DNA of 34,949 nucleotides from NCBI GenBank assembly GCA_029975415.1, contig JARKPE010000061.1:1-34949 (forward strand), written 5' to 3'. The notes under the pieces are model-generated. The model was not told the DNA's origin, did no database searches, and was given only the letters and a program-made list of their open reading frames with translations. The stretch's first letter is position 1. Every line of letters starts with the position of its first letter. The position numbers were made by a program, and so were the translations under genes. The DNA is from Dysgonamonadaceae bacterium (GTDB taxonomy: Bacteria; Bacteroidota; Bacteroidia; Bacteroidales; Dysgonomonadaceae). Positions 21,576 through 31,852 of this stretch are shown here, one piece after another.

Positions 21576-22922
21576 ATGGCTAATCGCATCACTATTAAAA
21601 AAGGCTTACAAATTCCTCTGGCCGGAAGAGCTGAAGAAGTTTTTCGCGGGACAGTAACCAGCGAATTTGTAAAAGTCTGTCCTGATGATTTTCACGGGAT
21701 CATTCCAAAATTAGCAGTGAAGGTGAATGATCGGATCGAAGCCGGAAGTGCACTGTTTTACGACAAACAGCATCCCGACATGTTGTTCGCTTCTCCTGTA
21801 AGTGGTGTTGTGACCGAGATCGTAAGAGGCGAAAAACGTAAAATTCTCCACGTTGACATTAAGGCCGATAAGGATATTCAATACGAAGATTTCGGGAAAA
21901 AACAAATTTCGGCTCTTTCGACAGATGAAATCAAAAGTGCTCTTCTGAGAGCCGGTATTTGGTTTCTGATCAAGCAACGACCTTACGATATTGTTGCCAA
22001 TCCCGACAAGTTGCCTCGCGATATTTTCGTGACGGGTTTTGATACGGCTCCTTTGGCACCTTCCTACGACTTTATCCTTCAGGGACAGGAAGATGATCTT
22101 CAAACAGGTTTTGATGCTCTTTCCAAACTTACCAAAGGCAAGGTTTATCTTTCCATAAGCACGAAGACCTCCAATAAAGGATTGCGTGAAGCGCGAAACG
22201 TGATACTTACCGAATTTGAAGGCCCACATCCGGCAGGAAATGTCGGAGTGCAGATCAATCACATTAAACCTGTAAACAAGGGGGAAACAGTTTGGACGCT
22301 TTCGGCATTGGATGTTGTCATCATCGGCCGTTTATTTAATAAGGGTATTGTCGATCTAACTCGTACGGTTGCATTGACAGGCTCTGAGGTTAAGAAGACA
22401 GGGTATTACAAAATGACAATCGGTACCGGATTGAAATCTATCTTCAAAAACAATGTAACCGAAGGAATACCGTTGAGGTACATCAGTGGCAATCCTCTCA
22501 CCGGTATAAAGATTGACGAAGATGGCTTTCTCCATGCTTACGATTCGCAAATCACCGTAATACCGGAGGGTGTAGGTGTTCATGAGATGTTTGGATGGGC
22601 TTCACTGTCACCCAATCGCTATAGTGCTGGATGCACCTATCCGAAACTTCGAAAGGAATATCGATTGGATGCTCGGATTTTGGGTGGCCAAAGAGCTATT
22701 ATAGTTTCCAATGAATACGATCAGGTTTTTCCCATGGATATTTATCCGGAACAGTTGATCAAAGCCACAATCGCTTTCAATATCGATAAGATGGAGCAAC
22801 TCGGAATTTATGAGGTAGCTCCCGAAGATTTCGCATTGTGTGAATTTGTGGATACTTCGAAGCTTGAAATACAGAAAATTATTCGAACCGGCTTAGATTT
22901 GCTTCGCAAAGAGATGGAATAG
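21576..22922 (+). CDS. nqrA: Na+-translocating NADH:quinone reductase subunit A
   Basis: KKGLQIPLAGRAEE..., VCPDDFHGIIPKLAVKVND, ISGNPLTG; first of a six-gene nqrABCDEF series. Confidence 0.97.
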   Translation: MANRITIKKGLQIPLAGRAEEVFRGTVTSEFVKVCPDDFHGIIPKLAVKVNDRIEAGSALFYDKQHPDMLFASPVSGVVTEIVRGEKRKILHVDIKADKDIQYEDFGKKQISALSTDEIKSALLRAGIWFLIKQRPYDIVANPDKLPRDIFVTGFDTAPLAPSYDFILQGQEDDLQTGFDALSKLTKGKVYLSISTKTSNKGLREARNVILTEFEGPHPAGNVGVQINHIKPVNKGETVWTLSALDVVIIGRLFNKGIVDLTRTVALTGSEVKKTGYYKMTIGTGLKSIFKNNVTEGIPLRYISGNPLTGIKIDEDGFLHAYDSQITVIPEGVGVHEMFGWASLSPNRYSAGCTYPKLRKEYRLDARILGGQRAIIVSNEYDQVFPMDIYPEQLIKATIAFNIDKMEQLGIYEVAPEDFALCEFVDTSKLEIQKIIRTGLDLLRKEME

Positions 22923-23042
22923 AAATGATTTTCGTAAGAATAGAAACTTTCGACCGATTTTTTGTGCTTCCGGTCTTCTATTCAACATTGTTTTCATTGT
23001 CTTAATTAAAGTAAGAAAAATAACAAATAAATATCTTGATTC

Positions 23043-24248
23043 ATGTCTTTAAGAAATTATATCGATAAGATAAAGCCCAATTTCGAAGAAGGCGGAAAGT
23101 TTTATTGGCTGCATTCTACCTTTGATGCTTTCGAAACTTTCTTGTATGTGCCTGATACTACTTCGAAATCGGGAGTGCATATTCACGATGCGAGAGACTC
23201 GAAGCGAACGATGATTATCGTTGTCTTCGCGCTTATGCCTGCATTGCTGTTTGGGATGTATAATGTCGGACTTCAGCACTATCTTGCTATTGGTCAAGAT
23301 GTCGGTTTCTGGACAAAATTCTTTTACGGATTGCTATCCGTATTGCCACAAATCGTAGTTTCTTACGTTGTGGGATTGGGGATTGAGTTTGCGATGGCAC
23401 AAATAAAGCATGAAGAGGTATCGGAAGGTTTTTTGGTCACGGGAATACTTATCCCTATGATCTTGCCTGTTGATACTCCGTTATGGATGATTGCCGTTGC
23501 CACTGCGTTTGCAGTAGTATTCGCTAAAGAAGTGTTTGGAGGTACCGGGTATAACATATTCAATGTTGCTCTCATTGCTCGTGCATTTTTGTTCTTTTCC
23601 TATCCGTCCAAGATGTCGGGTGATCAGGTTTGGGTTCGCACCGGTAGTACTTTTGGAATGGGTAAGGGAACTGTAGTTGATGGATTTTCGGGAGCTACGC
23701 CTCTCGGCCAGTTGGCTACTACAGATGCTCATAGTTTTGCGGATTTCTCTTTCAGAGGAATTTCAGGACAACCACTAACGACCAGTGATATGTTTTTTGG
23801 TTTTATACCCGGTTCTGTAGGTGAAGTATCTACTCTTGCCATATTGTTGGGCGCCATTCTTCTGATTGCTACCAATGTCGGAAGTTGGAAAACCATGCTC
23901 TCCGTATTTTTGGGAGGATTGTTCACCGTCACTCTCGTGAATTTATTCGCGGTAAATGCGGCAATGGAGATGACTGCCAACTATCACTTTTTACTCGGAG
24001 GATTTGCATTTGGCGCAGTTTTTATGGCCACCGATCCTGTAACCTCTGCGCGAACAGAAACCGGTAAATGGATATACGGTTTTCTTATTGGATTGATCGC
24101 CATTACCATTCGCATTTTCAATCCGGGTTATCCGGAAGGAATGATGCTCTCTATATTGTTTATGAACGCTTTTGCTCCGCTCATCGACTTCTACGTGGTG
24201 GATGCCAATATCAAAAAACGACTGAAACGCGTTGAAGTGAAAAAATAG
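23043..24248 (+). CDS. nqrB: Na+-NQR subunit B
   Basis: HIHDARDSKRTMIIVVFALMPALLFGMYNVG; flavinylation motif GFSGATPLG. Confidence 0.97.
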   Translation: MSLRNYIDKIKPNFEEGGKFYWLHSTFDAFETFLYVPDTTSKSGVHIHDARDSKRTMIIVVFALMPALLFGMYNVGLQHYLAIGQDVGFWTKFFYGLLSVLPQIVVSYVVGLGIEFAMAQIKHEEVSEGFLVTGILIPMILPVDTPLWMIAVATAFAVVFAKEVFGGTGYNIFNVALIARAFLFFSYPSKMSGDQVWVRTGSTFGMGKGTVVDGFSGATPLGQLATTDAHSFADFSFRGISGQPLTTSDMFFGFIPGSVGEVSTLAILLGAILLIATNVGSWKTMLSVFLGGLFTVTLVNLFAVNAAMEMTANYHFLLGGFAFGAVFMATDPVTSARTETGKWIYGFLIGLIAITIRIFNPGYPEGMMLSILFMNAFAPLIDFYVVDANIKKRLKRVEVKK

Positions 24249-24277
24249 AGAAAAATAATTAGGAAAGGAACGATGTT

Positions 24278-24991
24278 ATGAATAGAGAAAATAATGTTTA
24301 TACCATTCTATATGCCTCGATTATGGTGATTATCGTCGCCATTGTTCTGGCATTTACCCACCAATCGTTGAGTGAGCAGCAGACCAAGAATGTGAACATC
24401 GATAAAATGCAACAAATTCTTCGCTCGCTGCATATCAATGTATCTGCCAACGAAGCCGAATCTAAATATAACGAGTTGATAAAAAATTCTTATTTGGTTA
24501 CTCCTCAAGGAGAAAAAGTGGAAGGATCGGAGGGTACAAAAACTACAGATCCGGCCTTTGCAACAGACATAGCGGTAGATGCCAGCAAGGGGTTGCCCGT
24601 TTTCGAAGCAGAAATCGATGGCAGGACAATTTATATTTTGCCCATGTCCGGTAAAGGTTTATGGGGGCCGATATGGGGATATATAGCAATAGAGTCGGAT
24701 GGCAGTACTGTGTATGGCGCAGATTTCAGCCATCAGGGTGAGACTCCGGGTTTGGGTGCTGAAATAGCAACACCCCGATTTGGTGGTCAATTTGATGGCA
24801 AGCACTTGTTTAGAGATAATACTTTTACCTCTATTGCAGTAGTGAAACCCGGTCAATCAGTCAACGACAGAGATTACGTAGATGGAATTTCGGGGGGCAC
24901 CATCACCAGCAAAGGTGTAAATGCGATGTTGCTCGAAAGTGTCGGACAGTATAAAAACTTTTTAATGAATCTGAATGCCGCTAAAAAATAG
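24278..24991 (+). CDS. nqrC: Na+-NQR subunit C
   Basis: N-terminal TM helix; GKGLWGPIWGYIA; SHQGETPGLGAEI; DGISGGTITSKGV flavinylation region. Confidence 0.97.
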   Translation: MNRENNVYTILYASIMVIIVAIVLAFTHQSLSEQQTKNVNIDKMQQILRSLHINVSANEAESKYNELIKNSYLVTPQGEKVEGSEGTKTTDPAFATDIAVDASKGLPVFEAEIDGRTIYILPMSGKGLWGPIWGYIAIESDGSTVYGADFSHQGETPGLGAEIATPRFGGQFDGKHLFRDNTFTSIAVVKPGQSVNDRDYVDGISGGTITSKGVNAMLLESVGQYKNFLMNLNAAKK

Positions 24992-25014
24992 CGGTCAAAA
25001 AAAAATAATGTACT

Positions 25015-25644
25015 ATGGCATTATCAAACAAGACCAAAGCGGTGTTATTAGGCCCGCTCAATAAAAATAACCCTATTATAATTCAGGTTTTGGGTATTTG
25101 TTCAGCTCTGGCTGTAACATCCAAACTCGAACCGGCTCTCGTAATGGCGATTGCTGTAACAATTGTAACGGCTTTCAGTAATGTTATTATTTCGATGTTG
25201 CGAAATACTATTCCCAACCGAATAAGAATCATTGTTCAACTTGTGGTGGTTGCCACACTTGTAACTTTGGTAAGTGAAGTTTTAAAAGCCTTTGCTTATG
25301 ATGTCAACAAACAACTTTCGGTTTTTGTGGGATTGATCGTTACCAACTGTATTCTGATGGGACGTCTCGAAGCATTTGCCCTCGGCAATGGACCTTGGCC
25401 TTCGTTTCTCGACGGCATAGGTAACGGACTCGGCTACGGATGGATTTTAGTAGTAGTTGGGTTTGTCCGTGAATTGTTTGGGTCGGGCTCGCTTTTGGGT
25501 TATCCGATCATTCCTAAATCGTTTTATGAGGCAGGATATCAAAACAACGGATTGATGATGCTTGCGCCAATGGCATTATTGCTTATCGGTGTCATCATTT
25601 GGATACACAGATCCCAAAATAAGGAATTGCAGGAAGCCGCATAA
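25015..25644 (+). CDS. nqrD: Na+-NQR subunit D
   Basis: [58 protein letters not shown]. Confidence 0.97.
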   Translation: MALSNKTKAVLLGPLNKNNPIIIQVLGICSALAVTSKLEPALVMAIAVTIVTAFSNVIISMLRNTIPNRIRIIVQLVVVATLVTLVSEVLKAFAYDVNKQLSVFVGLIVTNCILMGRLEAFALGNGPWPSFLDGIGNGLGYGWILVVVGFVRELFGSGSLLGYPIIPKSFYEAGYQNNGLMMLAPMALLLIGVIIWIHRSQNKELQEAA

Positions 25645-25731
25645 CAACGCTATTGATTTTGGAATAATAATTCTTGCATTTTTTTCGGTTTATTTCATTA
25701 AGCAGAAACATTAAATATAACTAAATAAATA

Positions 25732-26346
25732 ATGGAAGCTATTAGTTTAATTGTTAGGTCGATATTTGTCGATAATATGATTTTTGCATACTTTTTGGGT
25801 ATGTGCTCTTTCCTGGCAGTATCGAAAAACGTTAAAACAGCACTTGGATTGGGTATTGCCGTAACGTTTGTTTTGTCGCTGACAGTACCTATTAACTATA
25901 TGCTCGAAAATTATGTGCTCAAAGCAGGTGCGCTGAGGTGGTTGGGCGATCAGTTTGCTGAAGTTGATTTAAGCGTGTTCAGCCTTCTTATATTCATTGC
26001 GGTAATTGCTTCTTTCGTTCAGCTTGTCGAAATGGTTATTGAACGTTTCAGCCCATCTCTTTATGCTTCTCTCGGAATTTTTCTTCCTTTGATTGCGGTT
26101 AACTGTGCAATATTAGGAGGATCGTTGTTTATGCAGCAACGCGAATTTGCAGACGTAGGTATTGCTACAGCATACGGTTTTGGTTCGGGTATTGGATGGT
26201 TGCTTGCAATAGTGGGCATGGCAGCTATTCGTGAAAAGCTTGAATATTCGAATGTTCCCAAACCTTTGAAAGGGCTGGGTATCACGTTTATTCTTACGGG
26301 ATTGATGGCTTTCGGATTTATGAGTTTTTCGGGAATCAACATATAA
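25732..26346 (+). CDS. nqrE: Na+-NQR subunit E
   Basis: [52 protein letters not shown]. Confidence 0.97.
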   Translation: MEAISLIVRSIFVDNMIFAYFLGMCSFLAVSKNVKTALGLGIAVTFVLSLTVPINYMLENYVLKAGALRWLGDQFAEVDLSVFSLLIFIAVIASFVQLVEMVIERFSPSLYASLGIFLPLIAVNCAILGGSLFMQQREFADVGIATAYGFGSGIGWLLAIVGMAAIREKLEYSNVPKPLKGLGITFILTGLMAFGFMSFSGINI

Positions 26347-26405
26347 CTAATCTTTTATTAAGATAAAGACAAGATAAATTTTCTGAATAAATTAATTAAT
26401 CAAAT

Positions 26406-27683
26406 ATGAGTTTGCTACTAAATGCCGGCGGGTTGACAATTATTACAAGTGTTGTCGTATTTTTGGTTATTATTTTGATTTTGGTAGTCGTTATATTGGC
26501 TGCAAAAGCAAAACTGATGCCTTCGGGCAATGTTGTGATTACCATAAACGAAAAGAAGAAACTGGAAGTTCCAATGGGAGGAACGTTACTGACCACGTTG
26601 CAATCACAAAATATTTATCTTTCGTCGGCATGCGGTGGAAGTGGTACATGTGGACAATGTCGTTGCCAAATATTTGAAGGCGGTGGAGAGATATTGCCAA
26701 CCGAAAAAGGCCATTTCAATCGCAAACAACAGTTGGATCACTGGCGATTGAGTTGTCAGGTGAAGGTGAAGGAAAATATGTCTATCAGGGTGCCTGAAGA
26801 AGTATTCGGAATTAAAGAATGGGAATGCAAAGTGATATCCAATCACAATGTCGCGTCCTTTATCAAGGAATTCGTCGTAAGATTGCCTGAAGGCGAAAAA
26901 TTGGAATTTATACCTGGTTCCTATAGTCAAATCAGAGTTCCGGCTTATGATACTATTAAATATTCCGATTTTGTCATTGACGAGGAATACAAACCGGAAT
27001 GGGACAGGATGAAAATGTGGGATCTGCAAGTTAAAAATGACGAGGAGACGATTCGAGCGTACTCCATGGCGAATTATCCTGCGGAAGGGAACGATATTAT
27101 TAAGTTGAACGTGCGTATAGCTACACCTCCTTTTGATCGGGCAAAAAATACGTGGATGAATGTGAAACCGGGTATAGCTTCTTCTTATATTTTCAGTCTA
27201 AAGCCTGGTGACAAGGTGCTTATGTCGGGTCCTTATGGCGAATTTCATCCTATTTTCGACAGCAAGCGTGAAATGATGTGGATTGGTGGTGGTGCCGGTA
27301 TGGCTCCCTTGCGTGCGCAAATCATGTATATGACGAAGACACTCAAAACTACCGATCGTAAGATGTCTTTTTTCTATGGCGCACGTGCACTTATAGAAGC
27401 GTTTTACCTCGAAGATTTTTACGAACTCGAGAGAGAATTCCCCAATTTTACATTTCATTTGGCTCTCGACCGTCCCGATCCGGCAGCCGATGCAGCCGGC
27501 ATAAAATTTACACCGGGATTTGTTCATCAGGTGATTTACGAAACTTATCTTAAGAATCATGAGACTCCCGAAGATATCGAGTACTACATGTGCGGACCCG
27601 GTCCGATGGCAAATGCCGTCAAGCGTATGCTCGACGATCTCGGTGTTCCTCCCGAAATGTTGATGTTCGACGATTTCGGATAA
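26406..27683 (+). CDS. nqrF: Na+-NQR subunit F (2Fe-2S and FAD)
   Basis: SSACGGSGTCGQCRCQIFEGG (2Fe-2S), RAYSMANYPAEG (FAD), YMCGPGPMANAVKRML. Confidence 0.98.
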   Translation: MSLLLNAGGLTIITSVVVFLVIILILVVVILAAKAKLMPSGNVVITINEKKKLEVPMGGTLLTTLQSQNIYLSSACGGSGTCGQCRCQIFEGGGEILPTEKGHFNRKQQLDHWRLSCQVKVKENMSIRVPEEVFGIKEWECKVISNHNVASFIKEFVVRLPEGEKLEFIPGSYSQIRVPAYDTIKYSDFVIDEEYKPEWDRMKMWDLQVKNDEETIRAYSMANYPAEGNDIIKLNVRIATPPFDRAKNTWMNVKPGIASSYIFSLKPGDKVLMSGPYGEFHPIFDSKREMMWIGGGAGMAPLRAQIMYMTKTLKTTDRKMSFFYGARALIEAFYLEDFYELEREFPNFTFHLALDRPDPAADAAGIKFTPGFVHQVIYETYLKNHETPEDIEYYMCGPGPMANAVKRMLDDLGVPPEMLMFDDFG

Positions 27684-27714
27684 CAGATTTGTACTTGTTT
27701 CAAATCTAATGTGA

Positions 27715-27753
27715 AAGCGGCAGGCTCATGAAAATGGAATGAGCCTGCCGCTT
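27715..27753 (+). terminator. Strong hairpin after nqrF (operon terminator or 3'-end stabiliser)
   Basis: AAGCGGCAGGCTCAT-9 nt-ATGAGCCTGCCGCTT, perfect 15-bp stem; weak downstream T tract. Confidence 0.6.
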
Positions 27754-27943
27754 GCGATTTACAATATCTGCAGTTGTGATATTTTCCTTATATTTTTCCT
27801 TTTCAATGGTTATTTCGGACACGATCTGAATATACTTTCAATGAATTCTATACTGCATATTTTCATTGCCAAATATGTATGTGATTTTTTGATGTTTTAC
27901 GCAGAAAAATAAATGGAAAAGCAGAATGTTCGCCAAAAAACAT

Positions 27944-27951
27944 TAATTTTG
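27944..27951 (+). promoter_or_regulatory. -7 box upstream of the polysaccharide export gene
   Basis: TAATTTTG (TAnnTTTG), about 98 nt before the ATG at 28049. Confidence 0.4.
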
Positions 27952-28048
27952 CAAAATATAGCCGATATGCAGTCTTCGGCGCCATTTTGAAAGATATTAT
28001 ATTCACGCTAAAAAAATTATAACCTTCCATTAACGGAGAATAGTTACT

Positions 28049-30439
28049 ATGTCTAAAAAAAATCCAATAGCTACAACGGCTTTCATTCTGTTTATGTTTT
28101 TAATGCCTTGCCTTTTTGCCCAAATGAGCGATCAACAAGTGATGCAGGAGGTAATCAAATATTCAGGGCAGGGAATGTCTCAACAACAAATCTTCGTCGA
28201 ATTAAGCAGGCAAGGAGTTAGTGCGGCACAGCTACAGAGGATTCAAGAACAAATTACAAGTCAACAAAGCGGAGCAGCCGATCAGCTCGGTTCAAATTAT
28301 AATCCTCAAAATGAAATAGGTCGCACACTCCCTATAGTTGTCCCCGATCGATCGATTCCAAGTCCTGTAGATGCAATTCCTCCGCACAATCGGATCTATG
28401 GGCAGGACTTCTTTTCGAAGGAAAATCTTTCCTTTGCACCAAGTGAAAATATGCCGACACCAGCCAACTATGTATTGGGGCCGGGCGACGAAATCATCAT
28501 TGATGTGTGGGGCAATTCCGAAATCCATCTCCAATATACCATCACTCCAGACGGTTACATCACCGTGCCGGGTTTGGGGCGTATCCAATTGAGCGGACTC
28601 AAAGTGGAACAGGCCACCAGTCGCATTCGAACTGAATTCTCTTCTATCTATTCTGATCTTGATTCTCCAGAACCCCGTACTTTTTTGGGAGTATCCGTTG
28701 GCAATACCCGTACAATCAAAGTTAACGTGATGGGTGAAGTTGTTACACCGGGCACCTACACTCTTTCATCCTTCTCATCGGCGTTCAATGCCCTGTATGC
28801 TGCAGGAGGAATCACCCCTATCGGAAGTTTGCGCAACATTCGTGTTTTCAGAAATGGAAAAGTAGCCGCCACCATCGATATGTACGAATATCTGATGAAA
28901 GGGAACAACATGGCCGATATCACGCTGCATGACGGCGATATTGTAATGATTGATCCCAATGGCATTGTTGCCCAAATATTGGGTGAAGTGAAGCGCCCGA
29001 TGAAGTATGAGCTGCTTCCTTCTGAAACGCTAAGTGATCTGTTGCGCTTTGCCGGAGGATTTTCGGGCGAAGCTTACAGACAAAACCTGCAGGTAGATCG
29101 TAAGGGCGCAACCGAAAAAGAAACTTATACGGTAGATCAGTCAAAATATCCTTCGTTTCATCTGCAAAACGGGGATTCTATCAGCGTTTCCAAAATATTA
29201 AACCGCTTTGCCAACATGGTAAAAATTGGAGGTGCCATAAATCGACCGGGAGAATATGCGATTAGCAACCAGCTACGTACGATAAAAGATTTGGTGGAAA
29301 TTGCTCAAGGTCCAAAAGGAGATGCTTTTTTGAACAGAGCACTACTTTATCGCGAAAAAGATGATCTTACCAGACAAGTTGAATCTTTAAATTTGGAAGC
29401 TATTCTCCAAAATAATCAAGCAGATATTTCTCTTCGTAAAAACGATTCACTTTTTATTCCCTCGCAATTCAACATGAAGGACAGCCTCACTCTTTCTATC
29501 AGTGGCGAAGTACGTTTTCCAAAAGAATATCCCTATGCTTCTAATATGGCAATAGAGGATCTTATCCTTCAGGCCGGAGGATTAAAGGAATCGGCTTCCG
29601 TAGCAAGAGTTGATGTTTACAGACGAATCAAAAATCCAAAAAGTACTGTTGCAAGTAACATAACGAGCGAAGTATTCAGTTTTGCACTGAAGGACAGTCT
29701 TATTGTCGAAGGGGATAAATCGTTTACCCTGCAACCTTTCGATCGGGTTGTCGTACGTCGTTCGCCCGGATATGAACCGCAACAGATGATTACCGTTCAG
29801 GGAGAAGTATTGTTCGACGGGCCTTATGCCAAAAAGACCAAAGACGAGCGCCTTTCGTCCGTTATACAACGGGCAGGAGGTCTTACCGACTACGCCTATG
29901 TCAAAGGAGCCCGTTTACAACGCCGACTTTCCGATGAAGAAATAAAGCGGGCTAAGCAAGCACTCAAGACCAAATTGCAAATAGATACACAAAAAAACGA
30001 TTCGCTTAATCTTGATTCCATAGATCTTTCACATCAATACGTGGGTATTGATCTCGAGAAAGCGCTCAAGCATCCCGGCGGTGAAGACGATATCGTGTTG
30101 TTGGATGGGGATGTTATCATGGTGCCCCAGTATAATGGCACCGTCCGCATTTCGGGTGGAGTGCTTTATCCGAACACGGTAACCTATAATAAACGGATGA
30201 ATCTTGAAAGCTACATCAGGCAAGCTGGCGGCTATTCTCGCAACGCTATCAAAAGTAAACCTTTCGTTATCTACATGAATGGTAATGTTGCCACCGGACG
30301 ATGGGCAAAAATTGAGCCCGGCTGCGAGATCGTCGTTCCCGAACATCCCGAACGCCAGCCCTTCAATCTGCAAAGTTTGTTAGGTATCGGCACATCTTTG
30401 GCATCACTGGCGCTCATTATAAATTCTATCGTGAAGTAA
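28049..30439 (+). CDS. Polysaccharide export outer-membrane protein (Wza-like, multiple SLBB domains)
   Basis: NYVLGPGDEIIIDVWGNSEIHLQYTITPDGYITVPGLGRIQLSGLKVEQA; repeated SLBB segments (VMGEVVTPGTY, IGGAINRPGEY, ISGEVRFPKEY, VQGEVLFDGPY, ISGGVLYPNTV). Confidence 0.93.
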   Translation: MSKKNPIATTAFILFMFLMPCLFAQMSDQQVMQEVIKYSGQGMSQQQIFVELSRQGVSAAQLQRIQEQITSQQSGAADQLGSNYNPQNEIGRTLPIVVPDRSIPSPVDAIPPHNRIYGQDFFSKENLSFAPSENMPTPANYVLGPGDEIIIDVWGNSEIHLQYTITPDGYITVPGLGRIQLSGLKVEQATSRIRTEFSSIYSDLDSPEPRTFLGVSVGNTRTIKVNVMGEVVTPGTYTLSSFSSAFNALYAAGGITPIGSLRNIRVFRNGKVAATIDMYEYLMKGNNMADITLHDGDIVMIDPNGIVAQILGEVKRPMKYELLPSETLSDLLRFAGGFSGEAYRQNLQVDRKGATEKETYTVDQSKYPSFHLQNGDSISVSKILNRFANMVKIGGAINRPGEYAISNQLRTIKDLVEIAQGPKGDAFLNRALLYREKDDLTRQVESLNLEAILQNNQADISLRKNDSLFIPSQFNMKDSLTLSISGEVRFPKEYPYASNMAIEDLILQAGGLKESASVARVDVYRRIKNPKSTVASNITSEVFSFALKDSLIVEGDKSFTLQPFDRVVVRRSPGYEPQQMITVQGEVLFDGPYAKKTKDERLSSVIQRAGGLTDYAYVKGARLQRRLSDEEIKRAKQALKTKLQIDTQKNDSLNLDSIDLSHQYVGIDLEKALKHPGGEDDIVLLDGDVIMVPQYNGTVRISGGVLYPNTVTYNKRMNLESYIRQAGGYSRNAIKSKPFVIYMNGNVATGRWAKIEPGCEIVVPEHPERQPFNLQSLLGIGTSLASLALIINSIVK

Positions 30440-30490
30440 CGACAGTTGAAAGTGATCAACAATATTTGTTTCAAATAATTAAGCGAAAAT

Positions 30491-31702
30491 ATGGACACAG
30501 CTCCTCAAGCCCCACAAAACTCGGGAAATAATACTAATTCTTCAATTCCTAAACAACCGATAGAATCGGACGAGATAGATTTGAAAGATCTATTCATCAA
30601 AATTTGGGCTCAACGAAAACTGATTCTTATTGTTACCGGCATAGCCATCGTTATCGGATTGCTGGTAGCGTTTCTTTCTCCTGTTGAATATTCCGCATCA
30701 TGTACTGTAGTTCCTCAGCAAACCGAGAAAAGCGGAGGTAACTTGGCCGGCATCGCTTCGATGATGGGTGTGAATCTGGGCTCCGGCATGTCCGGCGAAA
30801 CACTTTCGCCAACTGTATATCCCAATATTGTGAAGAGTGCTCCTTATTGTAGCGATATTATGCAAACGAAAATCATAACGGAAAAATCGTCTATTCCTAT
30901 CACGCTTTACGAATATTACACAGATGATAAATATAAAAATAAAAATCTGCTTTCTATTATTGCCAAATATACAATAGGTCTTCCCGGTACAATACTCGCG
31001 GCAATAATGCCCAATGATTCTAAACACTTGGCTCAGACTGTTTATAGTGATACAATTACGGGAAAAGTCATTTCTCTTTCTGAAGACGAACGAAAAGTGT
31101 ATGAAATTATCAGTAAGAATATTCAATTGGAGTTAAATTCCAAAGATGGATACATCGTTTTGGGATATTCATTTGGTGAACCAGAAGCTGTTGCTCAGAT
31201 AACCCAAAATCTTTATACTACACTTGATAAGTATGTACGCAATTACAAAGCCCAAAAGGCTCAAGACAACCTGAATTTTGTTCAATCGAGTTACGAAGAA
31301 GCACGAGCAGATTTTCTTCGGAAACAATCCGAATTAGCTGCTTTTCAAGATGCAAACCGCGATTTATCTACAGCCAGTGCTCGTGCCATCTTACGTCGTC
31401 TTAACAGTGAATACGATATCGCTTTTACGGTCTATAACGAGCTAGCTAAACAGTTGGAACAAGCCAAACTTGCCGTCAAACAATCTACTCCTGTTCTTAC
31501 GGTCATCGATCCCGTTGTAGTTCCTAATCAAAAAAGCGCTCCTCGCAGAGCAATGATTTTAATAGTGTTCACCTTTTTAGGATTCATTATCGGCGTCGGA
31601 TGGGTGTTTGTAAAACCTTTCATTGACGATTTGAGATATTCTGTTCAAACGGCTCAACATCCCCAATCCGAACAATCGATTTTGAACAAACAAAATGAAT
31701 GA
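30491..31702 (+). CDS. Chain-length determinant (Wzz/GNVR family)
   Basis: IDLKDLFIKIWAQRKLILIVTGIAIVIGLLVAFLSPVEYSASCTVVPQ; C-terminal VIDPVVVPNQKSAPRRAMILIVFTFLGFIIGVGWVF. Confidence 0.9.
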   Translation: MDTAPQAPQNSGNNTNSSIPKQPIESDEIDLKDLFIKIWAQRKLILIVTGIAIVIGLLVAFLSPVEYSASCTVVPQQTEKSGGNLAGIASMMGVNLGSGMSGETLSPTVYPNIVKSAPYCSDIMQTKIITEKSSIPITLYEYYTDDKYKNKNLLSIIAKYTIGLPGTILAAIMPNDSKHLAQTVYSDTITGKVISLSEDERKVYEIISKNIQLELNSKDGYIVLGYSFGEPEAVAQITQNLYTTLDKYVRNYKAQKAQDNLNFVQSSYEEARADFLRKQSELAAFQDANRDLSTASARAILRRLNSEYDIAFTVYNELAKQLEQAKLAVKQSTPVLTVIDPVVVPNQKSAPRRAMILIVFTFLGFIIGVGWVFVKPFIDDLRYSVQTAQHPQSEQSILNKQNE

Positions 31703-31750
31703 TTGAAGAATTTACTTCATGATTACTCTTGCTTCATGGAGATGGATTAA

Positions 31751-31801
31751 TACAATAAAAAAAGAGACTTTTCAGTAGGAAAAGTCTCTTTTTTTATTGT
31801 A
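31751..31801. terminator. Bidirectional intrinsic terminator between convergent wzz-like gene and ftsH
   Basis: TACAATAAAAAAAGAGACTTTTC-AGTAG-GAAAAGTCTCTTTTTTTATTGTA, perfect 23-bp stem with A/T tracts on both sides. Confidence 0.9.
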
Positions 31802-31852
31802 TCACTTACTCCGAATAAGTTCATTTTCGAACCCACCTTCGTCATTTTAGAA

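Noticed and set aside
21711-22262. 183-aa antisense ORF inside nqrA
   Set aside because: Same reasoning: a shadow of a conserved coding frame with no recognisable domain.
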